8,822 nt of DNA from positions 1 through 8,822 of the forward strand of contig WAMH01000209.1 in the NCBI GenBank assembly GCA_015522395.1, given 5' to 3'. This stretch comes from Thermococcus sp. Lineage in GTDB: Archaea; Methanobacteriota_B; Thermococci; Thermococcales; Thermococcaceae. The notes beneath the pieces were generated by a model. The model ran no database searches. It saw nothing but the letters and a program-made list of their open reading frames with translations, and was not told the DNA's origin. This document shows positions 1 to 6,113 of this stretch, one piece after another; the stretch's first letter is position 1; every line of letters begins with the position of its first letter. The position numbers were made by a program, and so were the translations under genes.

Positions 1-476
1 ATCTGGGTGTTGTCCTCGATTCCCAGGCCCCTTATGTCGAGGACCTCGAACTCGTTGGCCTCGAGGAACTCCCTCTCCCGCTGGTTTATCTCGTCGGTGT
101 AGGGGGTTATTACGAGAATCGACTGGGCGTCGAGTATCTTGAGGGCCTCAACCACGGCCGTGCTCGTGCTCACTACGGGAACGTTTACCTCGCTTTCGAT
201 CTTCGCCTCAAGCTCCTTCTCGTAGTCCTTTCCACCGATGAAAGAGCCGCTGGTGCAGCCGTAGAGTATCTCCTCGACGCCGGCATCCTTGAGGAGCTTC
301 GCGGCCTCGACCGCTAAAGCGTTCATCTTAACCAGCTCATCCTCGTTGACGTTCCTGAGCGGAACCCGGGCAGTGTGGAGCGAAACACCCTCCGGGAGGA
401 ACGTATGAAGCTCCATCTCCATGGTGGTGTTCGATGAGGGGACTATAAGACCGAGCCTTCCGCGCCATCCGTACAT
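1..476 (-). CDS. Maleate isomerase / Asp-Glu racemase family protein (N-terminal part, runs off left edge)
   Basis: The first 158 residues are visible and begin MYGWRGRLGLIVPSSNTTME. Family members (maleate cis-trans isomerase, arylmalonate decarboxylase, Asp/Glu racemase) are cytosolic cofactor-free enzymes that use two facing cysteines. The PSSNTTME motif, with conserved Asn16, and the YGCTSGS motif, with Cys74 as the expected first catalytic cysteine, are both present. So is the VVSTSTAVVEAL segment (about 101-112) that follows in maleate isomerase-like members. The second catalytic cysteine would lie beyond the left edge, so an intact active site cannot be confirmed. The ATG at 476 is supported by GGGGAGGTGA at 490-481, four bases upstream. 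It is transcribed divergently from the thiI cluster. The substrate (maleate, aspartate, another dicarboxylate) cannot be decided from the sequence; the family is fairly certain. Confidence 0.85.
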   Translation of the reverse strand, partial: MYGWRGRLGLIVPSSNTTMEMELHTFLPEGVSLHTARVPLRNVNEDELVKMNALAVEAAKLLKDAGVEEILYGCTSGSFIGGKDYEKELEAKIESEVNVPVVSTSTAVVEALKILDAQSILVITPYTDEINQREREFLEANEFEVLDIRGLGIEDNTQ

Positions 477-507
477 GCTTTCACCTCCCCTGTGTTACTC
501 ACGGTTT

Positions 508-517
508 CTCTTAAACC
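508..517 (-). promoter_or_regulatory. Probable TATA box of the racemase-family gene
   Basis: Read on the minus strand this is GGTTTAAGAG preceded by GAAA, resembling a Thermococcales BRE/TATA element. A transcript starting about 25 bases downstream would have a leader of roughly a dozen bases that just contains the ribosome binding site at 490-481. Assigned by position and base pattern only. Confidence 0.45.
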
Positions 518-530
518 TTTCCGCCCCTAA

Positions 531-540
531 ACGTTTTTAT
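531..540 (+). promoter_or_regulatory. Probable TATA box of the 571-2619 cluster
   Basis: The stretch CCTAAACGTTTTTATCC carries an A-rich BRE-like part followed by TTTTTAT. Transcription starting about 25 bases downstream (near 562) would give a very short leader consisting almost only of the GGTGGGA ribosome binding site before the ATG at 571. It is divergent from the racemase-gene promoter in the same 94-base gap. Confidence 0.5.
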
Positions 541-570
541 CCTCTCAGTCCAACCCCAACCGGTGGGAGA

Positions 571-897
571 ATGATAGAGTTCGTCATACTGCTGGGCGTC
601 ATAGGCGGCTGGGTAGTGGTGGTCTCGACGCTCTTCCTGATGCTTGCGCTGGGCCAGATCTGGGGCCTGATCGGGGTCTTCATAGCCGTGGGGTTCATAC
701 TGGTCAACCAGTCCCTTAAGAGGAAATACATGCGGACGATAGTGGACGCCACCCCGAAGGCCAAGGCGATAGCTGCGCACATCTTCGAGATGAACGAGCT
801 CATTCTGCTTTCCTCATACGTAGTCTCCCTGCTGCTTTACGCTGGAATACAGAAGTACGTTGAGATAGTCATAAAGTTCCCACATGCGCTGGGGTGA
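571..897 (+). CDS. Small hydrophobic membrane protein of unknown function
   Basis: This 108-residue protein (MIEFVILLGVIGGWVVVVST...) is not one I recognise. A long hydrophobic stretch at about 3-46 is likely two membrane helices joined by a short turn. It is followed by a basic segment (KRKYMR, about 50-55), an amphipathic stretch, and a third hydrophobic helix at about 76-95. The positive-inside rule would place the middle loop in the cytoplasm. The ATG at 571 is chosen because GGTGGGA at 562-568 precedes it and a TATA-like element lies about 34 bases upstream. The same frame is open farther upstream, but that extension runs into the divergent promoter and the racemase gene. It ends four bases before thiI, so the two are very likely co-transcribed, although nothing in this protein suggests a role in tRNA thiolation. 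Confidence 0.75.
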   Translation: MIEFVILLGVIGGWVVVVSTLFLMLALGQIWGLIGVFIAVGFILVNQSLKRKYMRTIVDATPKAKAIAAHIFEMNELILLSSYVVSLLLYAGIQKYVEIVIKFPHALG

Positions 898-898
898 T
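891..898 (+). promoter_or_regulatory. Ribosome binding site that fixes the thiI start
   Basis: GGGGTGAT overlaps the end and stop codon (895-897) of the preceding gene and sits three bases before the ATG at 902. This argues against the upstream in-frame ATG at 884 and indicates translational coupling with the small membrane protein gene. Confidence 0.7.
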
Positions 899-901
899 GG
901 C

Positions 902-2041
902 ATGTTCAACGTCGTTATTGTGAGGTACGGTGAGATAGGAACTAAGGCGAGGCAGACTAGGAGATGGTTCGAGAACATACTCATGAACAACATCCGCGAA
1001 GCTTTAGTTAGCGAGGGGATTGAGTTTAAAAAGGTCGAGGCCAAGCACGGCCGCGTTCTGGTGAGGACGAACAGGGCAAAGGAGGCCGTCGAAGTCCTCC
1101 AGAGGGTTTTCGGCATCGTCTCGCTCTCGCCTGCGATGGAAGTCGATGCTGAGATGGAGAAGATAAACAGGACCGCGCTCAAGCTCTTCCGAAAGAAGAA
1201 GCGCGAGCTGGGCATTGAGAGGCCCAAGTTCAGGGTCACCGCGAGGAGGATCACCAAGGAGTTCCCGCTCAAGAGTCCGGAGGTACAGGCGAAGGTTGGA
1301 GAGTACATCCTGGAGAACGAGGAGAGCGAGGTTGACCTTCACGACTACGAGGTCGAGGTTGGAGTGGAGCTTATGGAGGGTAAAGCCTACGTCTTCGTGG
1401 ACAAGGTTAAGGCCTGGGGGGGCCTGCCGATAGGAACGCAGGGCAAGGTTGTCGCGCTGCTCAGCGGCGGTATAGATTCACCTGTGGCGGCTTTCCTAAT
1501 GATGAAGCGCGGCGTTGAGGTCATCCCCGTGCACATCTACGTGGGCGAGAAGACCCTTGAGAAGGTCAGGAAGATATGGAACCAGCTCAAGAAGTACGGC
1601 TACGGCGGAAAGGGCGAGCTTATAGTGGTCAAGCCTAAGGATCGCGAGAAGATAATCCAGAAGCTCAGAGAGATGAAGAAGGACAAGTACACCTGCGTCC
1701 TCTGCAAGTTCAACATGGTGCGGAGCGCCGACAAGGTCGCGAGGGATTTCGGTGCCAAGGGTATAGTCATGGGCGACTCACTCGGCCAGGTCGCCAGTCA
1801 GACGCTCGAGAACATGTACATTGTCAGTCAGGCGAGCGATTTACCCATATACCGCCCGCTAATTGGAATGGACAAGGAGGAGATAGTGGAGATAGCCAAG
1901 AAAATAGGAACCTTCAAGCTTTCCACCCTTCCGGAGGATGAGGTGGATTTCATACCGAGGCACCCCATAATACGCGGCTCATGGGAGGAGTTCAGGAAGC
2001 TCTACCGAGCGGTTGTTGGGGAAGATCCTAGAGGTAGATGA
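902..2041 (+). CDS. thiI: tRNA 4-thiouridine synthetase ThiI, archaeal type without rhodanese domain
   Basis: This 379-residue cytosolic enzyme adenylates uridine 8 of tRNA and replaces its oxygen with sulfur; in some organisms ThiI also supplies sulfur for thiazole synthesis. The N-terminal ferredoxin-like region (MFNVVIVRYGEIGTKARQTR onward, about 1-60) and the THUMP RNA-binding domain (about 60-165) precede the PP-loop pyrophosphatase domain. The ATP-binding motif SGGIDS is at 188-193, a CVLC motif at 265-268, and GDSLGQVASQTLEN at about 291-304. There is no C-terminal rhodanese domain, as is usual in archaea. Cys265 and Cys268 are the only cysteines in the protein. The start at 902 is preferred over the in-frame ATG at 884 because GGGGTGAT at 891-898 lies three bases before it and MFNVVIVRYGEIG is the normal family start. 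It is co-transcribed with membrane genes on both sides. Confidence 0.95.
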   Translation: MFNVVIVRYGEIGTKARQTRRWFENILMNNIREALVSEGIEFKKVEAKHGRVLVRTNRAKEAVEVLQRVFGIVSLSPAMEVDAEMEKINRTALKLFRKKKRELGIERPKFRVTARRITKEFPLKSPEVQAKVGEYILENEESEVDLHDYEVEVGVELMEGKAYVFVDKVKAWGGLPIGTQGKVVALLSGGIDSPVAAFLMMKRGVEVIPVHIYVGEKTLEKVRKIWNQLKKYGYGGKGELIVVKPKDREKIIQKLREMKKDKYTCVLCKFNMVRSADKVARDFGAKGIVMGDSLGQVASQTLENMYIVSQASDLPIYRPLIGMDKEEIVEIAKKIGTFKLSTLPEDEVDFIPRHPIIRGSWEEFRKLYRAVVGEDPRGR

Positions 2042-2045
2042 GGTG
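2040..2045 (+). promoter_or_regulatory. Ribosome binding site that favours the ATG at 2053
   Basis: GAGGTG begins inside the thiI stop codon and lies seven bases before the ATG at 2053. A competing GAGGT at 2031-2035 lies only two bases before the ATG at 2038. The spacing therefore favours 2053, but initiation at 2038 through an ATGA overlap with thiI cannot be excluded. Confidence 0.55.
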
Positions 2046-2052
2046 TGGGAGG

Positions 2053-2619
2053 ATGGATCTTCGAGAGGCATGGCCCTACGTTTCAGTCTTTCTTCCGGTC
2101 ATCTTCCTCTTGGGACTTGTGGTGGTTCTGTCCAGGAACCCCTGGTTCTCATTCACGAACAACGCCCTCAGCGACATGGGTTCGCTCAAAAACCCTGAGA
2201 GGTGGTACTTCAACGGCTTTCTGATGGTCTTCGCGGTCATAGGCTTCATCGCGGCCTTTGGTGCCCTCAAAAGTGGGCTGAGCTACCTCATGCCCATAGC
2301 AATGGTCTTCCTCTTCCTAGTGGGCGTTTTCCCTGAGGAGTTGCCCTATCATGCACCCTCCGCGGTTCTCTTCTACGTCCTCGCGCTGGCGGACATAGCC
2401 CTCATCGGGGTTAAGCTCGGCCGCTCCAGGGCTTTCGTCGGATACCTCTGGTCTATAGCAGCGGTCTTAACGTTCCTCCTGATGCTCTACCTCATCAGGG
2501 CGCGGGTCTTCAGGGGGCTCGCCGTTCCAGAGATGATTGGAGCCGTGACGATACTGGGGTGGTTTGTTTACATCGGACTCATAGGGAGCAGGGACGTGCT
2601 CTGTGGGATCCCAGGGTGA
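2053..2619 (+). CDS. DUF998-type polytopic membrane protein
   Basis: This is a 188-residue protein beginning MDLREAWPYVSVFLPVIFLL, with about six predicted membrane helices (roughly 8-28, 52-71, 76-94, 101-120, 128-148, 160-178). After the first helix it has NPWFSFTNNALSDMGS, matching the WFSxxxNALSDLG signature of the DUF998 family. A GVFPEELPYH segment (about 91-100) resembles the second conserved acidic/histidine loop of that family. No biochemical role is established for the family to my knowledge, and I do not infer one. The start at 2053 is preferred for its ribosome binding site; starting at 2038 would add five residues (MRCGR) that are just the translated binding-site region. It follows thiI by 11 bases and is probably the last gene of that transcript. 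Confidence 0.8.
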   Translation: MDLREAWPYVSVFLPVIFLLGLVVVLSRNPWFSFTNNALSDMGSLKNPERWYFNGFLMVFAVIGFIAAFGALKSGLSYLMPIAMVFLFLVGVFPEELPYHAPSAVLFYVLALADIALIGVKLGRSRAFVGYLWSIAAVLTFLLMLYLIRARVFRGLAVPEMIGAVTILGWFVYIGLIGSRDVLCGIPG

Positions 2620-2633
2620 GCTTAGAAGCACAA

Positions 2634-2645
2634 CCCCTTTAAACC
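2634..2645 (+). promoter_or_regulatory. Probable promoter of a leaderless gene
   Basis: CCCCTTTAAACC contains a TTTAAA box centred near 2640, about 25 bases before the ATG at 2665. No ribosome binding site lies between them (AACCTGTCCCG precedes the ATG). Transcription would start at or beside the A of the start codon, as for a leaderless mRNA. Confidence 0.5.
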
Positions 2646-2664
2646 CAGCCGAGAACCTGTCCCG

Positions 2665-3045
2665 ATGAATATGAAAAGACTCCAGCTGGCCACCTACCTC
2701 CTCGCGATTGACGGCATCCTTTTGCTCTACTATGCCTACGCCTGGTCTTCAACGGTTTACCTTTCCTTCGCACTACTCACCCTTATTCTGGCCTACGGTG
2801 TCGGAAGGGAGAACAGGGCGGCGATAAAGGTTGCCCTTATATATGCCGGGGCGGAGTTCTTCTTTGGCCTGCTCTTCCTCATAGCGGGAAGCATCTACTC
2901 GGCGGTGGACGCGGCGATAAGCTTCTTCATCATCCACGACATCCTCGGCTACATCCAGGACGTCTACCGGGAGGAGAAGGGTGAAGAAGGGGAAACCGAC
3001 ACGGGCAAAGACGGGAGAGGTGCAAAAAGCGAGAAACCTGAGTGA
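2665..3045 (+). CDS. Small four-helix membrane protein with charged C-terminal tail, unknown function
   Basis: This 126-residue protein starts MNMKRLQLATYLLAIDGILL. Hydrophobic segments at about 8-24, 31-47, 53-74 and 77-94 suggest four membrane helices. The remaining 30 or so residues (YREEKGEEGETDTGKDGRGA and beyond) are highly charged, probably disordered and cytoplasmic. I do not recognise a family. The ATG at 2665 is 25 bases from a TTTAAA box, consistent with a leaderless transcript; a second ATG at 2671 would shorten the protein by two residues. The gap of 45 bases and the separate promoter set it apart from the thiI cluster. Its stop codon directly abuts the stop codon of the convergent beta synthetase gene. 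Confidence 0.75.
   Translation: MNMKRLQLATYLLAIDGILLLYYAYAWSSTVYLSFALLTLILAYGVGRENRAAIKVALIYAGAEFFFGLLFLIAGSIYSAVDAAISFFIIHDILGYIQDVYREEKGEEGETDTGKDGRGAKSEKPE
3024..3028 (-). terminator. Possible oligo-U terminator of the acyl-CoA synthetase operon
   Basis: About 18 bases beyond the beta-subunit stop codon the minus strand reads CGCTTTTTGC. Archaeal RNA polymerase commonly stops at short U runs. There is no intergenic space here, so this run lies inside the 3' end of the convergent membrane gene. Weak, position-based evidence. Confidence 0.3.
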
Positions 3046-3807
3046 TCAGGCGCACCTCTCCCTGTACTCGGAGCTTATCTCCTGTTTCTTTTCCTCGGGC
3101 TTCTTGAGGATTATCCTGGCATCGACAACCACTGCACCTTCCCCTTCGTTGTAGACGAAGACGGGGTTGAGGTCCATCTCCTTGATATAGTCCCTGAGCT
3201 CGTCAACGAGCTGACTGACCTTGAGGAGGAGCTGAACGATTGCCTCTATGTCCGCTGGTTCTTCACCGCGTGCTCCAGCCAGAATCGGGTAGCTCTTTAT
3301 CTCGGTTATCATCTTCCTGGCGTCGCGCTCGGTTATGGGTATTATGCGGAAGGTGACGTCCTTGAGGACCTCGACGAAGATCCCGCCGAGGCCGAACATG
3401 AGCGCGTGGCCGAACTGCGGGTCTTCTGTGACGCCGATTATTATCTCCCTGCCGGGTTTGAGCATCGGGGCAACCAGAACGCCGAGGATTTCTGCATCTG
3501 GCCTGTATCTGCGCGCGTTCTCGTGGATCTCCTCCCATTTTTCCTTGAGCTCCTCCGGGGTCTTTATGTTTAGCAGAACAACCTTGGCGTCGCTCTTGTG
3601 GAGAATCTGCGGCGACATCAGCTTGAGTGCAACGGGGTAACCTATCTCCTCTGCGTACTTCAGAGCCTCGTCGAGGGTCTTTGCAAGCTTCTCATTGGGA
3701 ACGGGAAGGCCGTAGGCCTTCAGCACCTGCTTGGCCTCGTACTCAACCATAGCGGTCCTGCCCTGGGACAGGACGGACTCAATAACTCTAAGGGCTTCCT
3801 CCTTCAT
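3046..3807 (-). CDS. acdB: ADP-forming acyl-CoA synthetase, beta (ATP-grasp) subunit
   Basis: This 253-residue subunit pairs with the alpha subunit encoded just upstream. Together they convert acyl-CoA, ADP and phosphate to free acid, CoA and ATP, the main substrate-level phosphorylation of fermenting Thermococcales. The ATP-grasp fold is recognisable from LVEYEAKQ-like VEYEAKQVLKAYGLPVP (22-38), GYPVALKLMSPQILHKSD (56-73), GREIIIG (119-125), FGLGGIFVEVLKDVTFR (138-154), YPILAGARG (173-181) and the metal-site DLNP (212-215). His70 is at the position of the phosphate-relay histidine of this family. The residues after HKSDA are KVV, where most members have GGV. About 20 charged residues (KKPEEKKQEISSEYRERCA) extend beyond the usual end. 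The start at 3807 has GAGGTGGTGAT three bases upstream, and only 12 bases separate it from the alpha stop. Which acid it prefers is not determinable. Confidence 0.92.
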   Translation of the reverse strand: MKEEALRVIESVLSQGRTAMVEYEAKQVLKAYGLPVPNEKLAKTLDEALKYAEEIGYPVALKLMSPQILHKSDAKVVLLNIKTPEELKEKWEEIHENARRYRPDAEILGVLVAPMLKPGREIIIGVTEDPQFGHALMFGLGGIFVEVLKDVTFRIIPITERDARKMITEIKSYPILAGARGEEPADIEAIVQLLLKVSQLVDELRDYIKEMDLNPVFVYNEGEGAVVVDARIILKKPEEKKQEISSEYRERCA

Positions 3808-3819
3808 ACTATCACCACC

Positions 3820-5238
3820 TCAATCCTTCCTGCGGAGATATTCCGCATATCTAACGAGGCCCGCCATAGCCCTAACTCCCCTCTCGGGGGTTGGATAAAC
3901 CGGAACTCCCTTTTCCTCAAGCATTCTGGCGTACCGGCCGGTTTTCCTGCCCCCCATGGCGACCGCTATGATGGGCTTGTCGCTCTTCCTCTGGTATTCA
4001 GCCAAGATGTCGATCACCTTCTCCTCCTCCAGGAGCGGCACCTGGAAGAGAACTATCACTACTATCGCGTCGACGTTGGGGTCGTTAACGAAGCCTTCAA
4101 GGGCTATTCTGTAGCGTTCGGCATCGGTGTCGCCAACCACGTCCGTCGGGTTGCCGACGACTGCGTGCGGCGGAAACCTCCCCTTCAGGAACTCCCTGGT
4201 TTCCTCGCTCAGCTCTGCCATCCTGAGGCCGAATTTGGCAACGGCATCGCTTGCCATGACCCCAGCACCGCCGCCGTCGGTGATTATGCCTATCCTGTCG
4301 CCCTTGGGAAGCTTGTACTTAAGCTCGGCAAAGGCCTTCGCCAGGTCGAACATGTGCTCAAAGTCCTCGGCGCGGATTATTCCGGTCTGCTTGAAGACTG
4401 CATCGTATATCGTGTCCTGGCCGGCAAGTGAACCCGTATGACTCGAGGCGGCCTTTGCACCGTACTCCGTTCTGCCGCTCTTCAGGGCGATGACCGGTTT
4501 GACCCTGGTTATCCTCTTGGCGCTCTCGATGAACTTCCTTCCGTCCTTAACGCCCTCGATGTAGAAGGTGAGGACGTTTATCTCGTCATCGTGGAGAAAG
4601 TAGTCCATCAAATCGGCGTCGTCGACGTCTATCTTGTTCCCGTAGCTGACCATCTTTCCTATTCCGATTTCAGCCATTGCCGCCCAGTCGAGCATGGCAG
4701 CGGCAAAGGCACCGCTCTGGCTGACGAAGGCAATCGGCCCACTCTTTGGCCGGTCCATCTTGTCCTCGGGCAGGAAAACCGTATCAACGCCCGTATCCGG
4801 CACGTAAACGCCGACGCAGTTCGGACCTATGACGCGTATTCCGTTGACCTTCGCTACCTCGTAGATCTCGCGCTCGAGCTTCTTGCCCTCTTCCCCGAGC
4901 TCGCCGAAGCCGCCGGTGATGATGATAACGGCTTTTATGCCCTTCTCCGCGATGTCCTTCATCGTCGCCGGGACGAACTTGGCGGGTATCGAGATAACCG
5001 CCAGATCGGTGTCATCGGGGAGCTCCTTAACCGTCTTGTAGACCCTGTAACCCTCGATCTCGTCAAGCTTCGGGTTCACGGGGTAGATGTTACCCTTGAA
5101 GATCCCGCGCTCCTTGTTGGTTTTGAAGTTCTCAAAGATGACGTTTCCAACCTTGCCCTTCTTGTCGGTTGCACCGATGATGGCAACCGCCCTAGGGTCA
5201 AAGAAGGGTTTCATTTCCTCAACTATCCTGTCCGTCAT
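3820..5238 (-). CDS. acdA: ADP-forming acyl-CoA synthetase, alpha subunit
   Basis: This 472-residue subunit binds CoA and carries the phosphohistidine that relays phosphate between acyl phosphate and ADP on the beta subunit. An N-terminal Rossmann-type CoA-binding domain (about 8-135) contains FFDPRAVAIIGATDKKGKVG and ends with IGPNCVGVY. The first ligase domain (about 165-300) has FVSQSGAF, SYGNKIDVDDADLMDYF, FYIEGVKDG and ASSHTGSLAG, whose His267 is the expected phosphorylated residue. A second ligase domain (about 313-470) has IITDGGGAGVMASDA and NPTDVVGD. Length and order match stand-alone archaeal alpha subunits rather than fused bacterial forms. The ATG at 5238 has GGAGGGAT four bases upstream. 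The gene is first in an alpha-beta operon. No key residue appears missing; the paralogue (acetate, branched-chain, aryl or succinate type) is not assigned. Confidence 0.94.
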   Translation of the reverse strand: MTDRIVEEMKPFFDPRAVAIIGATDKKGKVGNVIFENFKTNKERGIFKGNIYPVNPKLDEIEGYRVYKTVKELPDDTDLAVISIPAKFVPATMKDIAEKGIKAVIIITGGFGELGEEGKKLEREIYEVAKVNGIRVIGPNCVGVYVPDTGVDTVFLPEDKMDRPKSGPIAFVSQSGAFAAAMLDWAAMAEIGIGKMVSYGNKIDVDDADLMDYFLHDDEINVLTFYIEGVKDGRKFIESAKRITRVKPVIALKSGRTEYGAKAASSHTGSLAGQDTIYDAVFKQTGIIRAEDFEHMFDLAKAFAELKYKLPKGDRIGIITDGGGAGVMASDAVAKFGLRMAELSEETREFLKGRFPPHAVVGNPTDVVGDTDAERYRIALEGFVNDPNVDAIVVIVLFQVPLLEEEKVIDILAEYQRKSDKPIIAVAMGGRKTGRYARMLEEKGVPVYPTPERGVRAMAGLVRYAEYLRRKD

Positions 5239-5266
5239 CGTTATCCCTCCTGAGAAACTGCTCCTC

Positions 5267-5293
5267 GTTTAAATCTCGATGGAAATGTATAAA
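5267..5293 (-). promoter_or_regulatory. Two candidate TATA boxes for the acyl-CoA synthetase operon
   Basis: On the minus strand CTTTTATAC lies at about 5293-5285 and GATTTAAAC at about 5275-5267. The distal one predicts a leader of about 25 bases, the proximal one about 10 bases; both leaders can contain the binding site GGAGGGAT at 5250-5243. One or both may be used. Confidence 0.5.
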
Positions 5294-5297
5294 AGTG

Positions 5298-5310
5298 TTG
5301 CGTTACGCAA
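5298..5310. promoter_or_regulatory. Perfect 6-1-6 inverted repeat, candidate operator
   Basis: TTGCGT-T-ACGCAA is a perfect 13-base palindrome just upstream of the distal TATA box of the synthetase operon. A dyad at this place, upstream of the BRE, is where archaeal activators usually bind. It could alternatively be a small hairpin in the 3' tail of the TIM-barrel gene transcript, since the minus strand has a T5 run overlapping its edge. Confidence 0.4.
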
Positions 5311-5336
5311 AAACAGGGCCCCGATGAACGTAAAAA
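5309..5336 (-). terminator. Probable oligo-U terminator of the TIM-barrel gene
   Basis: Directly after the minus-strand stop codon (5340-5338) come two T5 runs, at 5336-5332 and 5313-5309. This is the usual form of an archaeal intrinsic terminator and would separate this gene from the acyl-CoA synthetase operon that follows on the same strand. Confidence 0.5.
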
Positions 5337-5337
5337 C

Positions 5338-6108
5338 TCAACGATGGATTTTTCTCAAGAAAAGAACACCGCTAAGTGCATCGGAGAGGCTCTCAACCTC
5401 GAGGGCCATGGTGACGGGGGGGAGCTTTGGGAAGACCTCCTCCCAGGGCACCGTACCTTTCCCCGGCGGGAGGTGTTCGTCGACTTTTCCCGAGTTGTCG
5501 TGGAGGTGAACGTGAACTATCCTGTCACCGAGGAGCCTGAGAAAGCCGTCAAACTCACGGGTTGTCGTGTTGAGGTGCCCTACGTCAAAGGTGACGCCGA
5601 TTTCAATCCCGTCGATTATCTCGGCCAGCCGCTCCGGGGTTCGGGCGTCCAGAATGGGAAAGCTAGGCATGTTTTCCACGCCCACCTTGATCCCGTACTC
5701 CTTGCCCCAGCGGGCTATTCTCCAAAGGGCCTCCCTGTGGATCCCGAGGTATCTCCCCCTGTTCCTGATGCTCACGGGCGAGCAGTGTCCGGGATGGATC
5801 GTAACAACCATTGCATCGAGCTCGGCCGAGAGCTCCAGGGTTTCGCGGATTATCTCCAGGGAGGCCTCTCTTATGCGGTCGTTGAAGGAGGCTATGTTAA
5901 CGTCGCTGAATGGCGCATGAACGGTCACGGGAAGGTTGAACGACCCTGTGGCTTCCTTAAAAACGCCGATGGTCTCATGGGTTAGAAAATGCGGCCACTC
6001 ACTAACCAGTTCAACGAAGTCAAAGCCGAGCTCAACAGCCCTTCCCAACCAGTCCTCGAACCCATCAAGGGTTGCTCCACCGTAGGCAGTCATGGAGAGC
6101 CCCATCAT
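5338..6108 (-). CDS. Xylose isomerase-like TIM-barrel protein (sugar phosphate isomerase/epimerase or AP endonuclease 2 superfamily)
   Basis: The product has 256 residues and begins MMGLSMTAYGGATLDGFEDW. Metal-site signatures appear in the order seen in endonuclease IV: VHAPF (His64), TIHPGH (His105), VENMPS (Glu145), FDVGHLNT (Asp175, His178), VHLHDNSG (His201), DEHLPPGKG (Asp210, His212) and ALEVES (Glu237). The same fold serves sugar isomerases/epimerases, many of which share most of these residues, so the reaction (sugar isomerisation or DNA base-loss repair) is not decided. It is somewhat shorter than typical endonuclease IV. The start at 6108 is chosen because AGGTGA at 6119-6114 lies five bases before it; the in-frame GTG at 6117 falls inside that binding site. 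It is followed by oligo-T and then by the acyl-CoA synthetase promoter, so it is probably a single-gene transcript. Confidence 0.85.
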   Translation of the reverse strand: MMGLSMTAYGGATLDGFEDWLGRAVELGFDFVELVSEWPHFLTHETIGVFKEATGSFNLPVTVHAPFSDVNIASFNDRIREASLEIIRETLELSAELDAMVVTIHPGHCSPVSIRNRGRYLGIHREALWRIARWGKEYGIKVGVENMPSFPILDARTPERLAEIIDGIEIGVTFDVGHLNTTTREFDGFLRLLGDRIVHVHLHDNSGKVDEHLPPGKGTVPWEEVFPKLPPVTMALEVESLSDALSGVLFLRKIHR

Positions 6109-6113
6109 GGCCT

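Noticed and set aside
421..570. A 50-residue N-terminal extension of the small membrane protein starting at 421
   Set aside because: It would cover the divergent promoter region and overlap the racemase gene start; GGTGGGA and a TATA box support the ATG at 571.
4914..4932. GGTGATGATGATAACGG as a possible C/D box RNA
   Set aside because: No matching CTGA (D box) or internal D'/C' boxes follow at suitable spacing, and it lies within coding sequence of the alpha subunit.
3598..5253. Two long plus-strand open frames (3598-4431 and 4438-5253) opposite the acyl-CoA synthetase genes
   Set aside because: They lie antisense to well-recognised alpha and beta subunit genes, lack ribosome binding sites and family-like motifs, and are explained by GC-rich codon bias leaving the opposite strand open.
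5286..5293. TATAAAAG read on the plus strand as a promoter
   Set aside because: No plus-strand gene follows; the next plus-strand frames are antisense shadows. The same bases make a better TATA box for the minus-strand synthetase operon.
5344..5985. A 213-residue plus-strand open frame inside the TIM-barrel gene
   Set aside because: It is antisense to a gene with clear metal-site motifs and has no recognisable domain or binding site.
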